DNA of 64,000 nt from Luscinia megarhynchos (taxonomy: Eukaryota; Chordata; Aves; Passeriformes; Turdidae), in contig CM067565.1 in assembly GCA_034336665.1 (NCBI GenBank), positions 84,880,858 through 84,944,857 of the forward strand, in the 5' to 3' direction. The position numbers were made by a program, and so were the translations under genes. Each line of letters starts with the position of its first letter. The stretch's first letter is position 1. Of this stretch, positions 50,461-62,360 are shown one piece after another. The notes under the pieces were generated by a model, which did no database searches, was not told the DNA's origin, and saw only the letters and a program-made list of their open reading frames with translations.

Positions 50461-53400
50461 TTCCCACAACAGATTTCCATGGTTATATGTCCTTTCTACC
50501 TGATGAGAAGGGAGGAAGATGCAAAAGCAGAAAATTCTTTCACCAGGCTGGCACAGTGTTACAGCCCAGGGATCACACACAAGTGACACACACAGCACCT
50601 GTGGTTGTGCTACCTCCAACACACTGCCAGCTTCAGCTCGGCAGGGACAACACAGAACTCCACTTCCCTCACTTCATGATACATTCCTCTGCTGCTGTTC
50701 CTCACCAAGTAGGCTCACTCAAGTCCTTTCTTTCTGTCTACTCCCACACAACAAGCAGAGTGCATGAATACACAGTTTACCCCTCTCTACCTGGCTCCTG
50801 CACACATAGGACAGGTACATTTGTGCAAAGCCTTTTGAGTAGCAACTTTCTACACATACTTATTTGAGCCCCAGGCTCAGCTCCTGCATAGAGGCATCAC
50901 TTCCCTTTAGAGCTTCTCTTGACATGGTTCAACTCCAAAATTAGTAAAAAGACAAAATACACATGCAAAGCTAAATGAGTAGGAAATAAAGATTAGGAGC
51001 ACTGGATTCAGCTTAAAGGATTTGCAAACAGTGCTATACTGGTAGACCCATCTAGTGAGATTTTGTAATAGAGTTACCTTTGTACACGGACATTTTTGTC
51101 CAGATTTGGCTTTCATCACTGTCCCAAACCAAAAACCAGAATATTTTCATACGTAGCTGTAACACCACAATTCCTATATACAAATGTCAAGGGTTTCCAA
51201 CAGCAGAGACCAAGACTGTTTTTCCATGCTAACAACAAACTCCTCTACGTTTGCAAAATACTTCCCTTTGGATCATTCCTTATAGCAATACTATGATGTT
51301 TTTATAAAAGAAAAGTACATCCTGGGCATTAGGAAAACTTAGAGTGATTGATGAAACCACAGAACTAAACATCCTTCAGAAGAGAGGCATCTGCTGAGTA
51401 CTCTCACACACAACTGAATGACTAAAGTACGTCATCCTGCTGCCTCAGAGCACCACTGTTGCCTCTTCAGCCCCTCCAGACACTGAAGGAAGGCACATAA
51501 ACAAGCAAGGCAGAAGAGAAGAAGTTCTGTTAGGTATGTCATCCATGATGTCAGCATATTCTTAAATCAACAACTGCTAACTGACTGTCCTCTCTGAACT
51601 CAGAATAACTTGAAAAAAGACAGGGTACCATGCTTTAGAGATGACGACCTTACTGTTGACAGGAAGCCTGGAAGCAGTAGGTTTTAAAAATATCTCAACA
51701 TCAATTCGTTTGTAAGAGGGAAAACTATAAACCTTGCAGAGAATTGTTATCTATTTTACAGGTAAGTTGTACTCCAGTAACTTTCTCACTAAATTAAATC
51801 AGTTTTATACTTCTTTGGGCAACAGCTCACACTACATCTACAAATTACCTAGGTAACAGTTTTGAAAACCTTACTAGCACTTACTCTTATATTTGCCTTT
51901 GGCAAAAAAAGGTTTTTGACTCATTTTTACGTTCAATTAATCCACAGTCACATTCTTCATAAAAAGACTTCTGGAAAAACTCAACTTGCTGGAAACAGTA
52001 ACTATAATTACTGACCCTCTTCAAGTCAGCCAAAATTAAATTGCAAAGTAGATTTTCTGGCATTTCAGCTATAACTTAATAGGATGAAGAAAAGCAAGTC
52101 TAAGAGTAAAAGAAGAAACCAAGCCCAGCATTTGTGAGAACACAGAAAATGAGATACAAGTTGTGAGTTTCCAGGGAAAAACTGAGAATGGACCCTGAAC
52201 ATTCTCCATCCAGATTTGTACTGCATTACAAAAAGGGCAAAACTTCTGCTTTACTCATCTTTGCAGTATCAAACTTCTGTTAAAAAGCATTATTAAGGAG
52301 AAATATCACTTCATGAAATTTCATAGTAAAGAACAAATCATAAACTGTAACTGTATGGCATTTTATCTCCTCACATAACATCATTCTCTTTTCTCCAAAG
52401 TTTTCAGGTTTGTTTTACTGCTCTCTGCAATTACGAACAAAGTAAAATCAAAAATCATAGTGCCTCTGCATTTCTAAGGAAAACAGAAAACACCACTGCA
52501 GGTGTCCCATTAGGAAACTTGTGTGAAACTGCACATGCCATTGTCAATGAAACTGTCAAACCAAGATTATTTTCACTTATTACAGGCTTTAAAACAAGTA
52601 TAAGGATCACACATTCCTCAACCATGCACAGATATACTACTAGTACACCACGTTAACTGCACTAGATTGAGACAATTGGCTTATCATGGTGCAAAATTGA
52701 TGAATATTTCATATTTGACTAACTTTTAAAAAATATAGAATTCATAGACTGTAGATATTCTGCAGTTTTTGCTTCTACTGAATTATTTGCATAACAGGAA
52801 AAAAAAGTGGTTTCATAATGTGATAATTTTTGAGCCTATAAATGAGAACTTCCAGGACTAAAACCAAAATAATTTCTATCTTTAAAACCATTTACAAAAT
52901 AAGCTGAAGATTTGCAGTTACTACTATGTATTGTCATCTATGATACTCTAGGAGAATATTTCCTACCCATATGAACTCTATTGCTCAAAAAGGGCTGTAA
53001 AGTTCCTATAGAGCACATTAGCAACAAGGATTTCCATATGTACTTAAATATAGGTACCACCAAAGAGACAACCAATTGCTATTTTTTTCCATTCTTAAAA
53101 TTTTGACCAAAACTAGTTGTGAAAAAAGCTAAACATCAATCACCAAAAAATACAATAGTTATCATCAAATGTAGGGAAGGGACAAACCAAACAACACTCA
53201 AAAAGCGAGGATACTTCAAACTTTCAGGCTGCTGAAGATTTAGTCCCTAGAAATCAGCTTCTGATCTGAAAGTAAGTCTAAGTTCAATCAATAAAAAGTC
53301 CATTTTTCCTGAATTATACAAAACTATAGAACACAATGCTTTTCCAAAACTAGTCCCATATTGAATCTAAGTACAAACCTTGAGCTAAGATACAAGAAGC

Positions 53401-53597
53401 CTACTACTAGTTCAGAGACTAGTTGCTCTACTGGTCTTGGTCTGGACCTTAAGGCACCAAACCTTGTTTATTCTGCTTACAACTGTTGGACAAATGTCAA
53501 AATAGAAAATGTGTTCAATGCAGTGATCATCAGTCACCCACATAAGCAACTCTAAGCTACAGATGAGTGCAATTACTTGATAGTTTTGAGTGTTAGT

Positions 53598-53790
53598 CAC
53601 AATCATTGTGACAAAACCACTGAAATTCCTTTAACAGACACTTCACTCCTAAAGGAGTTTGAGAGAACAAAACCATATTGTATGCACATGGGGACTAACA
53701 ATTCTACTGACAAAAATGCTAAATCCTCTAACAAATGCTTCAGACCCCAAGGAATTTGAGAAAATGAAACCATATCATCTGCACATGACA
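53598..53790. repeat. Two-copy tandem duplication, about 97 bp
   Basis: The first copy contains GACAAAA (53610), then AAGGAGTTTGAGAGAACAAA and ACCATATTGTATGCACATG. The second contains GACAAAA (53709), then AAGGAATTTGAGAAAATGAA and ACCATATCATCTGCACATG. The period is 97-99 bp with scattered differences. Open frames crossing it are short and not credible coding sequence. Confidence 0.8.
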
Positions 53791-53986
53791 ACTGATACTG
53801 GGCAACACAGACTCTTGAGGCACAACAGCTTTCTCACTTCTCACAGCACAAATATTTCAGTATTATAAAAATTTAAAACTTCTGACTGATTCCCAGGTTT
53901 TATCTTTTTAGTTCCAGTAAAGGGAAACAGGAGATCATCAGGTCAATATGAAAGAGTCTGTGTGTTTATCAAAATAAATTTTGCTA

Positions 53987-54016
53987 GAATATAATTCAAT
54001 AATATAATATAATATA
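53987..54016. repeat. AATAT simple repeat
   Basis: ATAATATAATATAATATAG is a short run of a 5-bp AT repeat, with a related run just before it. Confidence 0.65.
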
Positions 54017-57000
54017 GACTACTGTGTAGATTAACTGAACTTGGAAATAATTTAACTGAAACATGAAAGAACCAGAGAAGACCTAAGAGAATTTATTTTG
54101 GAATTGTCATACTGGAAGACTAATTGCTGATTTATCTATCTCATAAAGAACAAGAAATGAGTTTTCGTTCTTGAACAGATTAAGTGAATAGGGGTTAAAA
54201 AAAGAATAAAAAGAATCAGTAATTCTACAACCTTACCGGTGCACATTATGCTAAGTGTCAAGTATAAAGCCAGATTTTCTGAAAAAGACCATTTCAAACA
54301 TTCTTGCAACTAAAGAGAACTAAGTTATGGAAAGAAACCAACAACTACAATGTCATAATCCAGATGGGACAGAATTTGTTAATTGCCAAACCAGGCTATA
54401 TGTTAATCATGTCAGCAAATGCTAACAGGCAGACGACATACTCCTGAAATACAGTGATGGGATGTAACATACAGAATAGCCCTGACCATCCTAATAAAAA
54501 ACCTGTCTGGCCAATACATGCTGCTCAGCAGAGAATAGAAGAACAGGTGAACTATTTTTTAACACAGTCCTGATATCCTCTCCCAGAGTCAGTACTCTGC
54601 AGTTCAGTGTTTTTAAACCAGAAGTAGTACTTTCGCATTATCCAGAATATACTATACAATCAGTAATTTCAATCTCATAATTTAAAATTAAACTATGACA
54701 CATAATCTGTTTTACACCTGTAAGAACCAGAGCTACTGTTGTCAAAGTTCTCACTTCTATAAATAAGTTGATCAGATCTCAAGAACAATATGAGGAATTG
54801 CTTCAGTAGATAAACCCCACACATTTTTGAAGATAAAGCTGGTTTGATACTGAAACTTTAAATCTGATTTATATTCCAATCTACCATCATTGTGACAATC
54901 TGCATTTAAGGTCTCAATGTACTATGGACAAATAAAATTAAAGCAAAAATCAAAGAAGATCAGGTTTGTTGCCAAAGTTTTAAATAATGTCAAATGTCCA
55001 AATGAGTTAAACTGCTGGCAAGAACCTGCTGAAATACCCAGTGAGATCTTGGCAGCAGAAACTTCTCTCACTGGATTCAAGAGAGTTTTCCTACATTAAG
55101 AGTGTGGCTGGACGAGCCAGACTTAAGAGAGAACAAGTCACTGCAGTCTGAAGGGACAACATAACACCATCACCCCTCTGCACCCCCATGTTCTGTCACA
55201 CACCCCACAGTCAGTCTCACTTAACAACTCACTACCAACTAACCAAGAAAAAAAACGAAATTAGAACAGTGCGGATTAAATGAACCAGTTGAATAAAAAT
55301 GGAGAAACTGTGTCAGAGAATCTAGGTACTCCAAATGTGTAATAACATAGGCACCATTTAAGACAGGTCAAACAGAAGGTTTATTAACTATGATTACAGT
55401 GAGAGAACATTGAAAGCATCTTTCCTGGTTCTCTGCCAAGCAATTGCAGAAACCCAAACCGTACACTGTTTCAGAAAAAAGGCAAGGAAAAGCAATCATA
55501 TCAATGTTAACAAAGCCAGGTACCCTCCCCTGGGAGGGATGGACTCCTTAAGTCTGCTGCTAAACAGCCACAATTCTAATGAGGATTCAGGCAGTAAATA
55601 ATGTGACAGTAGCTAGATGGCTTTTGGTGGAGCCTAAGGGATGGTCTGGTATTATCCTATCTGAGGTGCAAAGTTGGAAACAATCTGACTGCTAGCTTTT
55701 GGTTGAAAGGAATGTTCTTGAGTACAGATAACCTCTTGGCCAGACCTCTCAATCTTAACTGCTAATAATTTTGCCACCACATTTCTTTGACAGCTTAAAA
55801 ATAATTATTTTCCTCTTCCAAGCTACAAGACTAATGAATGAGAAATCATATCTACCAAGTCCAATACACTACAAGACACAACTGAATAGAAATTTTAACT
55901 TATTGAGCAAATTTTAAATTTAAAAAAAAGCTTATTTTGATAAAACTGATGAGTTAACTATGCATCCTGCACTTCTGAACTAATAAACTACAAAACAGTT
56001 TTAAAATGCTTTTTGTATATTTGACTTCTATTTTCCAAGTGTGATTTAACATGCTTTAAAAAAAATACTTAATTCACTATTCTCCAACAGAAATGTGAAA
56101 ATTAAAGACTTAAGAAAACAAAGCATCAACTAAGCAATGTGCTTCACAAAATTCATCACACAAAGATACAAGTCAACTGAAGATTAAAGATAATTTGCAG
56201 TCTAAGATTAATTCACTTTATCCATGTGCTACTTCAGAAGAATAAAAGATCTTAGTGCACTAGTGGAATGATTAAAATATCTCCTTCTTCACAAATGCCA
56301 AATGTAAAAGCTCCTCAAAACCAAAGTTTAGTAATAGGTACTTTTTCCACAAGCAAATCAGTCAGTAAATCAAACAGTGCTGCACACTTCTTACTGCAAA
56401 AACCAAAGTACAGTGGCAGAGTATATAGTTTGTTATAAAAACAGATGTACCTAAGCAGATGAAATTCTAAGTATCCGAAATCAGAGATATCTTGGAGAAG
56501 GAAGTTTCCTGTTCAAGCTCTTCTCAAGAAACAGGGTCTGTCCCATTAAACACATTCATCCTTAGCTAGGCAAGTTCCATGCAGAAAATTAAACAAAACT
56601 GGCATTAGCAACCACTACAAGCTAAATTTTTGTCATTAGAGGCCGAAAAGGCTATGAGATTATCTTGATCAGTTTTCATCACAGTCTTGATCAAGCCTAA
56701 TTCATTCAACTGCAGTCCTTGAGTCTCTTCTAGCCTAACGGGAATATTAGGTAGCAAGTGCCAGACCTTTCTCATCCCAGAATTACAATTCTTAATTCTA
56801 TGATTGACATTTGAGTCTTGAGCAATGAGGCCCAAATTATTTCATTTGGGAGCCAGGCTGACTGTTGAATTACTATTAGAATTCATTCTATTGAGGAAGG
56901 AACAAAAATGTTATCAGATTCAGTACTGCAGAAAAACTATTTTTGATTGTTCCTACTCTACTTCAATTTTTAAGCAATACTTCAAATTTCACCTCTGTAA

Positions 57001-60000
57001 ATGTGTTTCAGTCAGAAATCACTGAAGCACTTACAAAGTTTCTGCCTCCAACAAACTGGTGCTGACCATAGGTATTGTAATATGTATTACAATACAATAA
57101 TATCTTAAGGAATGTCCCATGCACCTTCAACAGCAGTGAAAATATTTGTTGTAAAAACCTTGAGTTTACACAGAGTAGTTATTTACTGTGCTGAAATTGC
57201 TCTTATTCTGCTGCAACAAAAAGAAAACCAAATTCCTGACCTCTTTGATTCTTCAACTACTATAAAGATTCAAACTTTCACAAGAAAGGAGTACTGGTTT
57301 AAATACATCAGTTGATAATGCAAAGAATCAAGTGGTCTCCAGCTAGCCCTGAACACGCTTTATAGGACTACATAAAGAAAATACTTCAGAGTCCTCAAGA
57401 AGTATTACTTATCTGGGCTAGCCTCCATCTCCCCCTCCTCCTTATCCCAATCTTTCAAAGATAGGCTTTAAATGTTTTGCAGCTGTCCAACATTAAGGCT
57501 GAAGAATTCAACAACCACGGCACTGTAAAAACAGAGGGTAAAAAGCAACTATGTTTAGGACTCGTTACAGAGACAGAAGAGGTTCCTGACTGCACACTTC
57601 TTCAGCAAATTCTGGATAAGGTCCCAAGAGCAGATAAACCTGTAAAATTATTCTTTCTTCCTTCCAGATAATTCTTCAAGTGAGTTCCTACCACATAAAC
57701 TAGTGCAGACTATGCATAACTACATTGAGTTTTAGCCAACCTCTCTCGCAGCCAAAAATATCAACCACCACCACTGCACACATTTTCTTACTGAAATTTT
57801 CAGAAGGTCTGCATAATCTTGTAACTACAAAGTTAGTGAGCCATTTCATATTTCCTGAAACTAAACTGCACATTAGATGATTCACCAATTAGTGTATTCA
57901 TGAAGCTTTAAGAACCAATCAAAATTTCATTTTTGTTGAAAAATTTAACAGAAATGTCCAGCTGTATGCATGGAGAGAGCATGTGGGCTCTTCTCCTTTA
58001 TTTAACTTAACTAACAGCTACGTTAGCTGGTGAAAAATATTCAGTGTGTCAAAGTTAATTTATCAAGCTGACAAAGTATAAGGGCTCCAGAAGGTATAGC
58101 ATACATTTACTAAATTTTAAATACAACATTTTAACTAGATATAGCTCAAAGATTAAAATAAGCTGTCCAACAATCAAACCATACAAATACATACCACTCC
58201 AGGGCACTTCTTATTTAATGGAGGAATTGCATGCTTGTTTCAAACTAATGCACAGGTCAACATAACAGAAAAGCTGATCATCCTTCAGACCTCAAACCCC
58301 ACAAATCAAAACGTGTTTTTCTAAACTAGGTGGATATCTTTGGAAGACTGAGGGCTTGTCAGCAGAGTGCAGGCCATGATTAGATGGAGGGGAGGCATGC
58401 ATGCTGCTCCACACAATGAAACCTTGTGCCTCCCCGAAGCCTCTAGGCACAAATACCACAAGGTAAAACTAATTTCCCCCTAAGGCTGAAATTACAAAGC
58501 CCAGCTCTTGGGGAAACAAGGCAAGGAAATCAGCCTAATGTAGACAGTTATTCAAGAATTACTTAGCTAGCCAACCGACTCAAATATATCCAACTGGATA
58601 AAAACCAGTACTTTAGGAGTTTATGATGGAGCCTTTACATCAAAAGTTCATTCATCTACAAAGTCAGAAATGTACAATTTAGTAAACAAAAAGGTATCCC
58701 GTTTAGATTTTACATTTGTTTTCACTGTTTGCAGCAATAAATATAATATCACCACTTAAACTAAATTTTAAGAATAGATAAAATTGCTGTACAGAAGTTA
58801 CATGGAGTAACCTGAATCCATGAAGTATCTATCAAAAACTGAGTTACTTTGCAGGAAGCTATCACAGGACAAGGCACTTTACAACCATTAACAAAAACCA
58901 TCACTATTGTTTGATTAGACAAAAAATCCATCTCTAAGCATAATGAATGAGCTCCAAAAATGCATGTTATACCATCTCGGGTTATAAGTTCATCACAGAA
59001 ACATCTAATTTGAAGAACAGTCAGTCATCTCTCTAGAACCTTGCTGCAGAGTGACAGGTTTCACATGTTTCAAAGAAGATTTAAAAAAAAAAACAACACC
59101 TTTCTGCTAGAACACAGTTGATTTCTACTTCCTTCCATTTGCTCCCTCTTTCTTAGAGGTACCTGCCATCATTACAAGAGCAATAGAAGAGAAATTGTAG
59201 GTTTTCCTTCAAGGACTAATCCAGCCACTCCTCCAATGCTCTCATACATGTGAAGTCATGTCAAGCTACTGCTACCCAACTGTCTGAATTCACCTGATTT
59301 GTATTGGTAATGCAATCCTGAAAACCAGAGTAGAGGCAGGACATTCAGACCAACTGGAAAATCAGAACAGATTTCATCAGCTCAGTCCACCAGGCCACAA
59401 AATGGGTTTGTTTTCTCCCTTTCTGTAGTTTGGACTGACAATTCACCCAAGAAGTATAGCAAATTCATTCTGCCACACTTAGTCATGTACAAAAGAATTG
59501 AATCTGTTCTGACAGAACTCTATTGCTAAGGCTATCGCTTCGATACGAGGTCCATTTGAGTATCTTGGTTTACAGACTGACAACTGAATGAAGTAGGAGG
59601 TTGCTAACTTGGAAACTTGCCTCCTTTCAAATGCCTCACTGCAGCAAACTCATCAGCTGGGGATATTCAAGGTAACAGGGGTTATGCTCAGGCTCTGAGC
59701 TGCATGAAACCCTCAGCAGGAAGCCTTTAATGGCACAAACTCGCATGACACGAAGTCTTGAGGTGCATGGATCACACCTCAAGATTTCTATGGATGCAAC
59801 ATTCCCAAACCATACTGGTGTTAGCTCCAGTGAAAAAGCATCGTTGGTTAGTGTGGTATGGCCAGGGATCACACTTCACAGAATGGAATATGGTGCCATA
59901 TGATGAACAGCATAAAATTTATCGCTTACAATCAGAAACAGTGCAACAAGCTTTACCAGGAGAGGAGAAAAAATAAAAGAGGGGAGCATTCTGTAAGTAC

Positions 60001-60810
60001 TCAAGGAATGGAAAAATTCTATTGTACATGCTGGGTTCATAAGACCACACCACCGCATCATACACAACCCTGATGAAATAAATATCCAGAGACAGAAATG
60101 TATTCCATGGGATTAAGCTACTGTGATTCAGTGCAAGTACTGAAGTACAAAGTTAACAACAACAGCAGAAATAACTCGATTTACTGCTCTTCCAATTCCA
60201 AGAAACCATTCATAACTTCGAGTCAGATGCTTATAAAGATCACTTGCAAACTTTTAGAGCGCCCACGAGGGAAGCCGGCCTGATGCTTAACCTCTCCGCA
60301 GAAGGGGTTAACAGGAGGCTGGGCGCCCCGAGGGCTCTTTAGTGGTAATTCTGCCAGGCTGATTTCCATACGGGCAAACCGTGCGTGCAAACTCGGGCAC
60401 AGGAGAGCGCCGACCACCCGCTGCTCCCGCACCAGCCCCACTCCACCGCGGGTGCCCGCACCGGTCACCCCGGCCGGCCGGGGCAGCCTCGAGCCCCGCA
60501 CCCGGGGCTCCGCCGCGACCCCTCAGCGGGGCGGCCGGGACCGAACGGGGCCGTCCCCCCACACCGCTCCCCGCCTCCCCCGCCCCCGGCGCCCTTCTCC
60601 CGGCCGCGGGTACCGCCGAGCCCCCGCCGTCCCTTCCCCCGGCTCCCTCGGGCCGGGACGGGGCGGCAGCTCCCGCCTCCCCTCCCTCCCGCACGGAGCC
60701 GCGGCCTCGGCGGGCGGCAGCGGGGCCGCGGCCGCCGGGGGGCGAGCGGCGCAGGCGGGTCCCGGCCGCCCGCCGCGCCCGCGCCCCGACCGGAGGCAGC
60801 ACCTACCGCT

Positions 60811-60864
60811 GCGCCGTCCCGGCGGGGGCAGCGGCGCCTCAGCGCCGTCCCGGCGGGGGCAGCG
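60811..60864. repeat. 31-bp tandem duplication next to splice donor
   Basis: A 23-bp block beginning GCGCCGTCCCGGCGGGGG occurs exactly at 60811-60833 and again at 60842-60864, a 31-bp period. It lies within the proposed exon 1, immediately 5' of the donor on the transcript. Confidence 0.9.
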
Positions 60865-60874
60865 CCCGCAGCAT
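60839..60874 (-). other. Upstream ORF in SOCS5 leader
   Basis: An ATG at 60874-60872 opens an 11-codon frame (MLRALPPPGRR) that stops at TGA 60841-60839, before the proposed donor. It would be in the mature mRNA if transcription starts upstream of 60874. The same frame stays open back to an ATG at 61141-61139, which would give a 100-codon version with the same stop if starts lie further upstream. Translation is not shown; its likely role, if any, is control of SOCS5 translation. Confidence 0.4.
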
Positions 60875-61736
60875 CCCCGGCCCGGGCCCGCCGCCGGTGC
60901 CGCTCCCGGAGCGACCGGACCGAGCCCCCTCCCTCCCTCCGCCCAATGTAAAATAGTTCCCCGGGCCCCGGAGCGGAGACACCGGGAGCGACACCTCGCC
61001 GGCCAATGAGAGCCGGCCTGGCCCCCCGCGGCGCCAATGGGAGCGGCGGGCTGGCGGGGGCGGGGCGTCGCCCAGCCAACCGGACCGCGGCGCTCGCACT
61101 GACCCGCTAGGCTGTCTCCGGTGGCCTCCATTGACCACCATCTTGGAGTCGGGCGCGACGCCCGCGCCGGGAACGGGCTGCCCGCCCGGCGGCCATCTTG
61201 GGTGCGGGCGGAGTGACGTGCGGGGCGGGCGGCAGGAGCGGCGGGGAAGGGGCGGCCGAGCGGAGCCCCCGCCCCGCCGGCAGCCGGAATTCCCCGTGAC
61301 GCCCGGCGGCAGGGGCGGAGCGCTGCAGGAAGCTGGCTGCTCCCAGGACGGCTCCCGAGGCGGCCGGATGCAGCGCAGGCAGGGACCGCCCCGGCACTGC
61401 GCCTGCAGGAGTCCGGCGGCTCCTTGCACGCTGAAGGGAGCAGCAAAAGCTTACGCGTGGAGACCCTTGGAGACGCGGCGGCATTGTTGGGAGTAACACC
61501 CCACTCGAAACAGTTTCCTTACTCCGTATAATGGGGAACAAATCGGTGGCTTGGCCTAAGTGCGGGTGAAGTAGCATCCGATCACGGCGGGCAGAGGAAT
61601 CGCCCGCTGCTGCACCAGCGCAAAAAGCCCCTGGAATTCCAAGTGACAGGACGCATCGCATCTTCCCGTGTCTGGCAGACACACTGGGACACTGCAGGGC
61701 AGAGAGTGGACACTTAGATGAGGAAAGAGGCATAGA

Positions 61737-62360
61737 TGTCAGGCTCGGAGGGAAGGGCCCGTGGGTTTAGTCTGCTGGAAGGCAGCAGCCAGCAGAGAAT
61801 GGCAGGAGCCGGCTCTCTCTGACATCTTCCCCGGAGACTTCTGAGGGGGAGACGGGGTCTGTGCTTGAGAGGAATGACGGATTTGTCTTTACAAGCACGC
61901 TGTGGGTCTGCTGGTAGATAATGCTGGCACTGAGAGAAAAGAAACAATGGGAACGATTCCACTGATTGATGAATGGAAAAAAAGATATTTGCCTTTACAA
62001 AGAAAGTGCAGGTTTGTTGATAAATGAAATCGGATATTGAAAGATGAAAGAAACAATGGGGAAAAAACATAAATTCCATAAGAATTAAAAATTAAAAGGG
62101 ATGGTTATACATTAGAGGGGAATCTCAAGTATCAGGCATTCTGGGAAGTCTGTACCTCTCAAGTACCTCAGCCAAGGGGGAAAGAGAGAGGGGGAAATGG
62201 CTGGAAAATAGGATAAAAAGGAGGCTGCATTCTCTAAAAGTTTGAGAGATCCCATGGGAATGCCCCATAGCTTCTCCCTTTATATGAATAAAGTAAAAGG
62301 ACTTCTCTGTCTGTTTTTAGGACATAAACCTCTGGTGTTTGTGGCTTAGTTTTCCTGACA
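61737..62360 (+). mobile_element. Endogenous retrovirus LTR, 624 bp
   Basis: The element starts TGTCAGG (61737-61743) and ends CCTGACA (62354-62360), a perfect 7-bp inverted terminus of the TG...CA type. Inside, in order, are a U3 with a partial duplication, a TATA-like GGATAAAAAGG at 62211-62221, and AATAAA at 62287-62292, followed by a short U5-like end. That order puts it on the plus strand, pointing away from SOCS5. No internal retroviral genes adjoin it, so it is a solitary or truncated LTR. Short direct repeats flanking it were not found. Its 5' end lies about 250 bp from the edge of the SOCS5 CpG island. Confidence 0.8.
61884..62060 (+). repeat. Direct duplication in LTR U3
   Basis: CTTTACAA...GAAACAATGG occurs at 61885-61950 and again at 61993-62060, a period of about 107-110 bp with clear divergence. 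Repeated U3 blocks of this sort often carry enhancer sites in LTRs; no function is shown here. Confidence 0.65.

Larger units (their letters stand above)
35302..60806 (-). other. SOCS5: SOCS5 5'-UTR intron (proposed)
   Basis: About 25.5 kb separates the acceptor at 35302 from the best donor at 60801-60806. No other exon was recognised within it, though additional noncoding exons cannot be excluded. Open frames inside are short (mostly under 110 codons) and unlike known proteins. The interval holds two CR1 relics (46672-46737, 50005-50460), TA-rich tracts (44945-45005, 53987-54016), an A/C tract (45677-45777) and a 97-bp tandem duplication near 53.7 kb. Large first introns commonly hold enhancers, but I cannot point to one with confidence. 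Confidence 0.65.
60807..61200 (-). other. SOCS5: Proposed SOCS5 noncoding exon 1
   Basis: The minus strand reads GCAGCG then GTAGGT, a good donor at 60806-60801 in the CpG island. Exon 1 would end at 60807. The outer boundary is a guess: AAGATGG elements usually lie just downstream of start sites, which suggests starts near 61.2 kb. The alternative is a short exon starting near 60.9 kb with the CCAAT boxes 40-140 bp upstream. Confidence 0.5.
60250..61480 (-). promoter_or_regulatory. SOCS5: SOCS5 promoter CpG island
   Basis: About 1.2 kb of very GC-rich, CpG-dense DNA. It lies upstream of SOCS5 in the right direction and holds a good minus-strand splice donor. Sites seen: CCAAT boxes at 60943-60947, 61003-61007 and 61034-61038; a GC-box cluster at about 61052-61069; AAGATGG elements of the YY1 type on the minus strand at 61139-61145 and 61194-61200; a TGACGTG CRE-like site at 61214-61220; and a GGAATTCCCC kappaB-like site at 61286-61295. 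No TATA box was seen, so dispersed initiation is likely. The start of transcription is uncertain between about 60.87 and 61.25 kb, and divergent plus-strand transcription is possible. Long open frames here reflect GC-rich sequence. Confidence 0.75.

Noticed and set aside
60308..61733. Long overlapping open frames of 120-307 codons on both strands of the promoter island
   Set aside because: GC-rich, stop-poor DNA gives such frames in all phases. Products are Pro/Arg/Gly/Ala-rich without domains, and they overlap one another.
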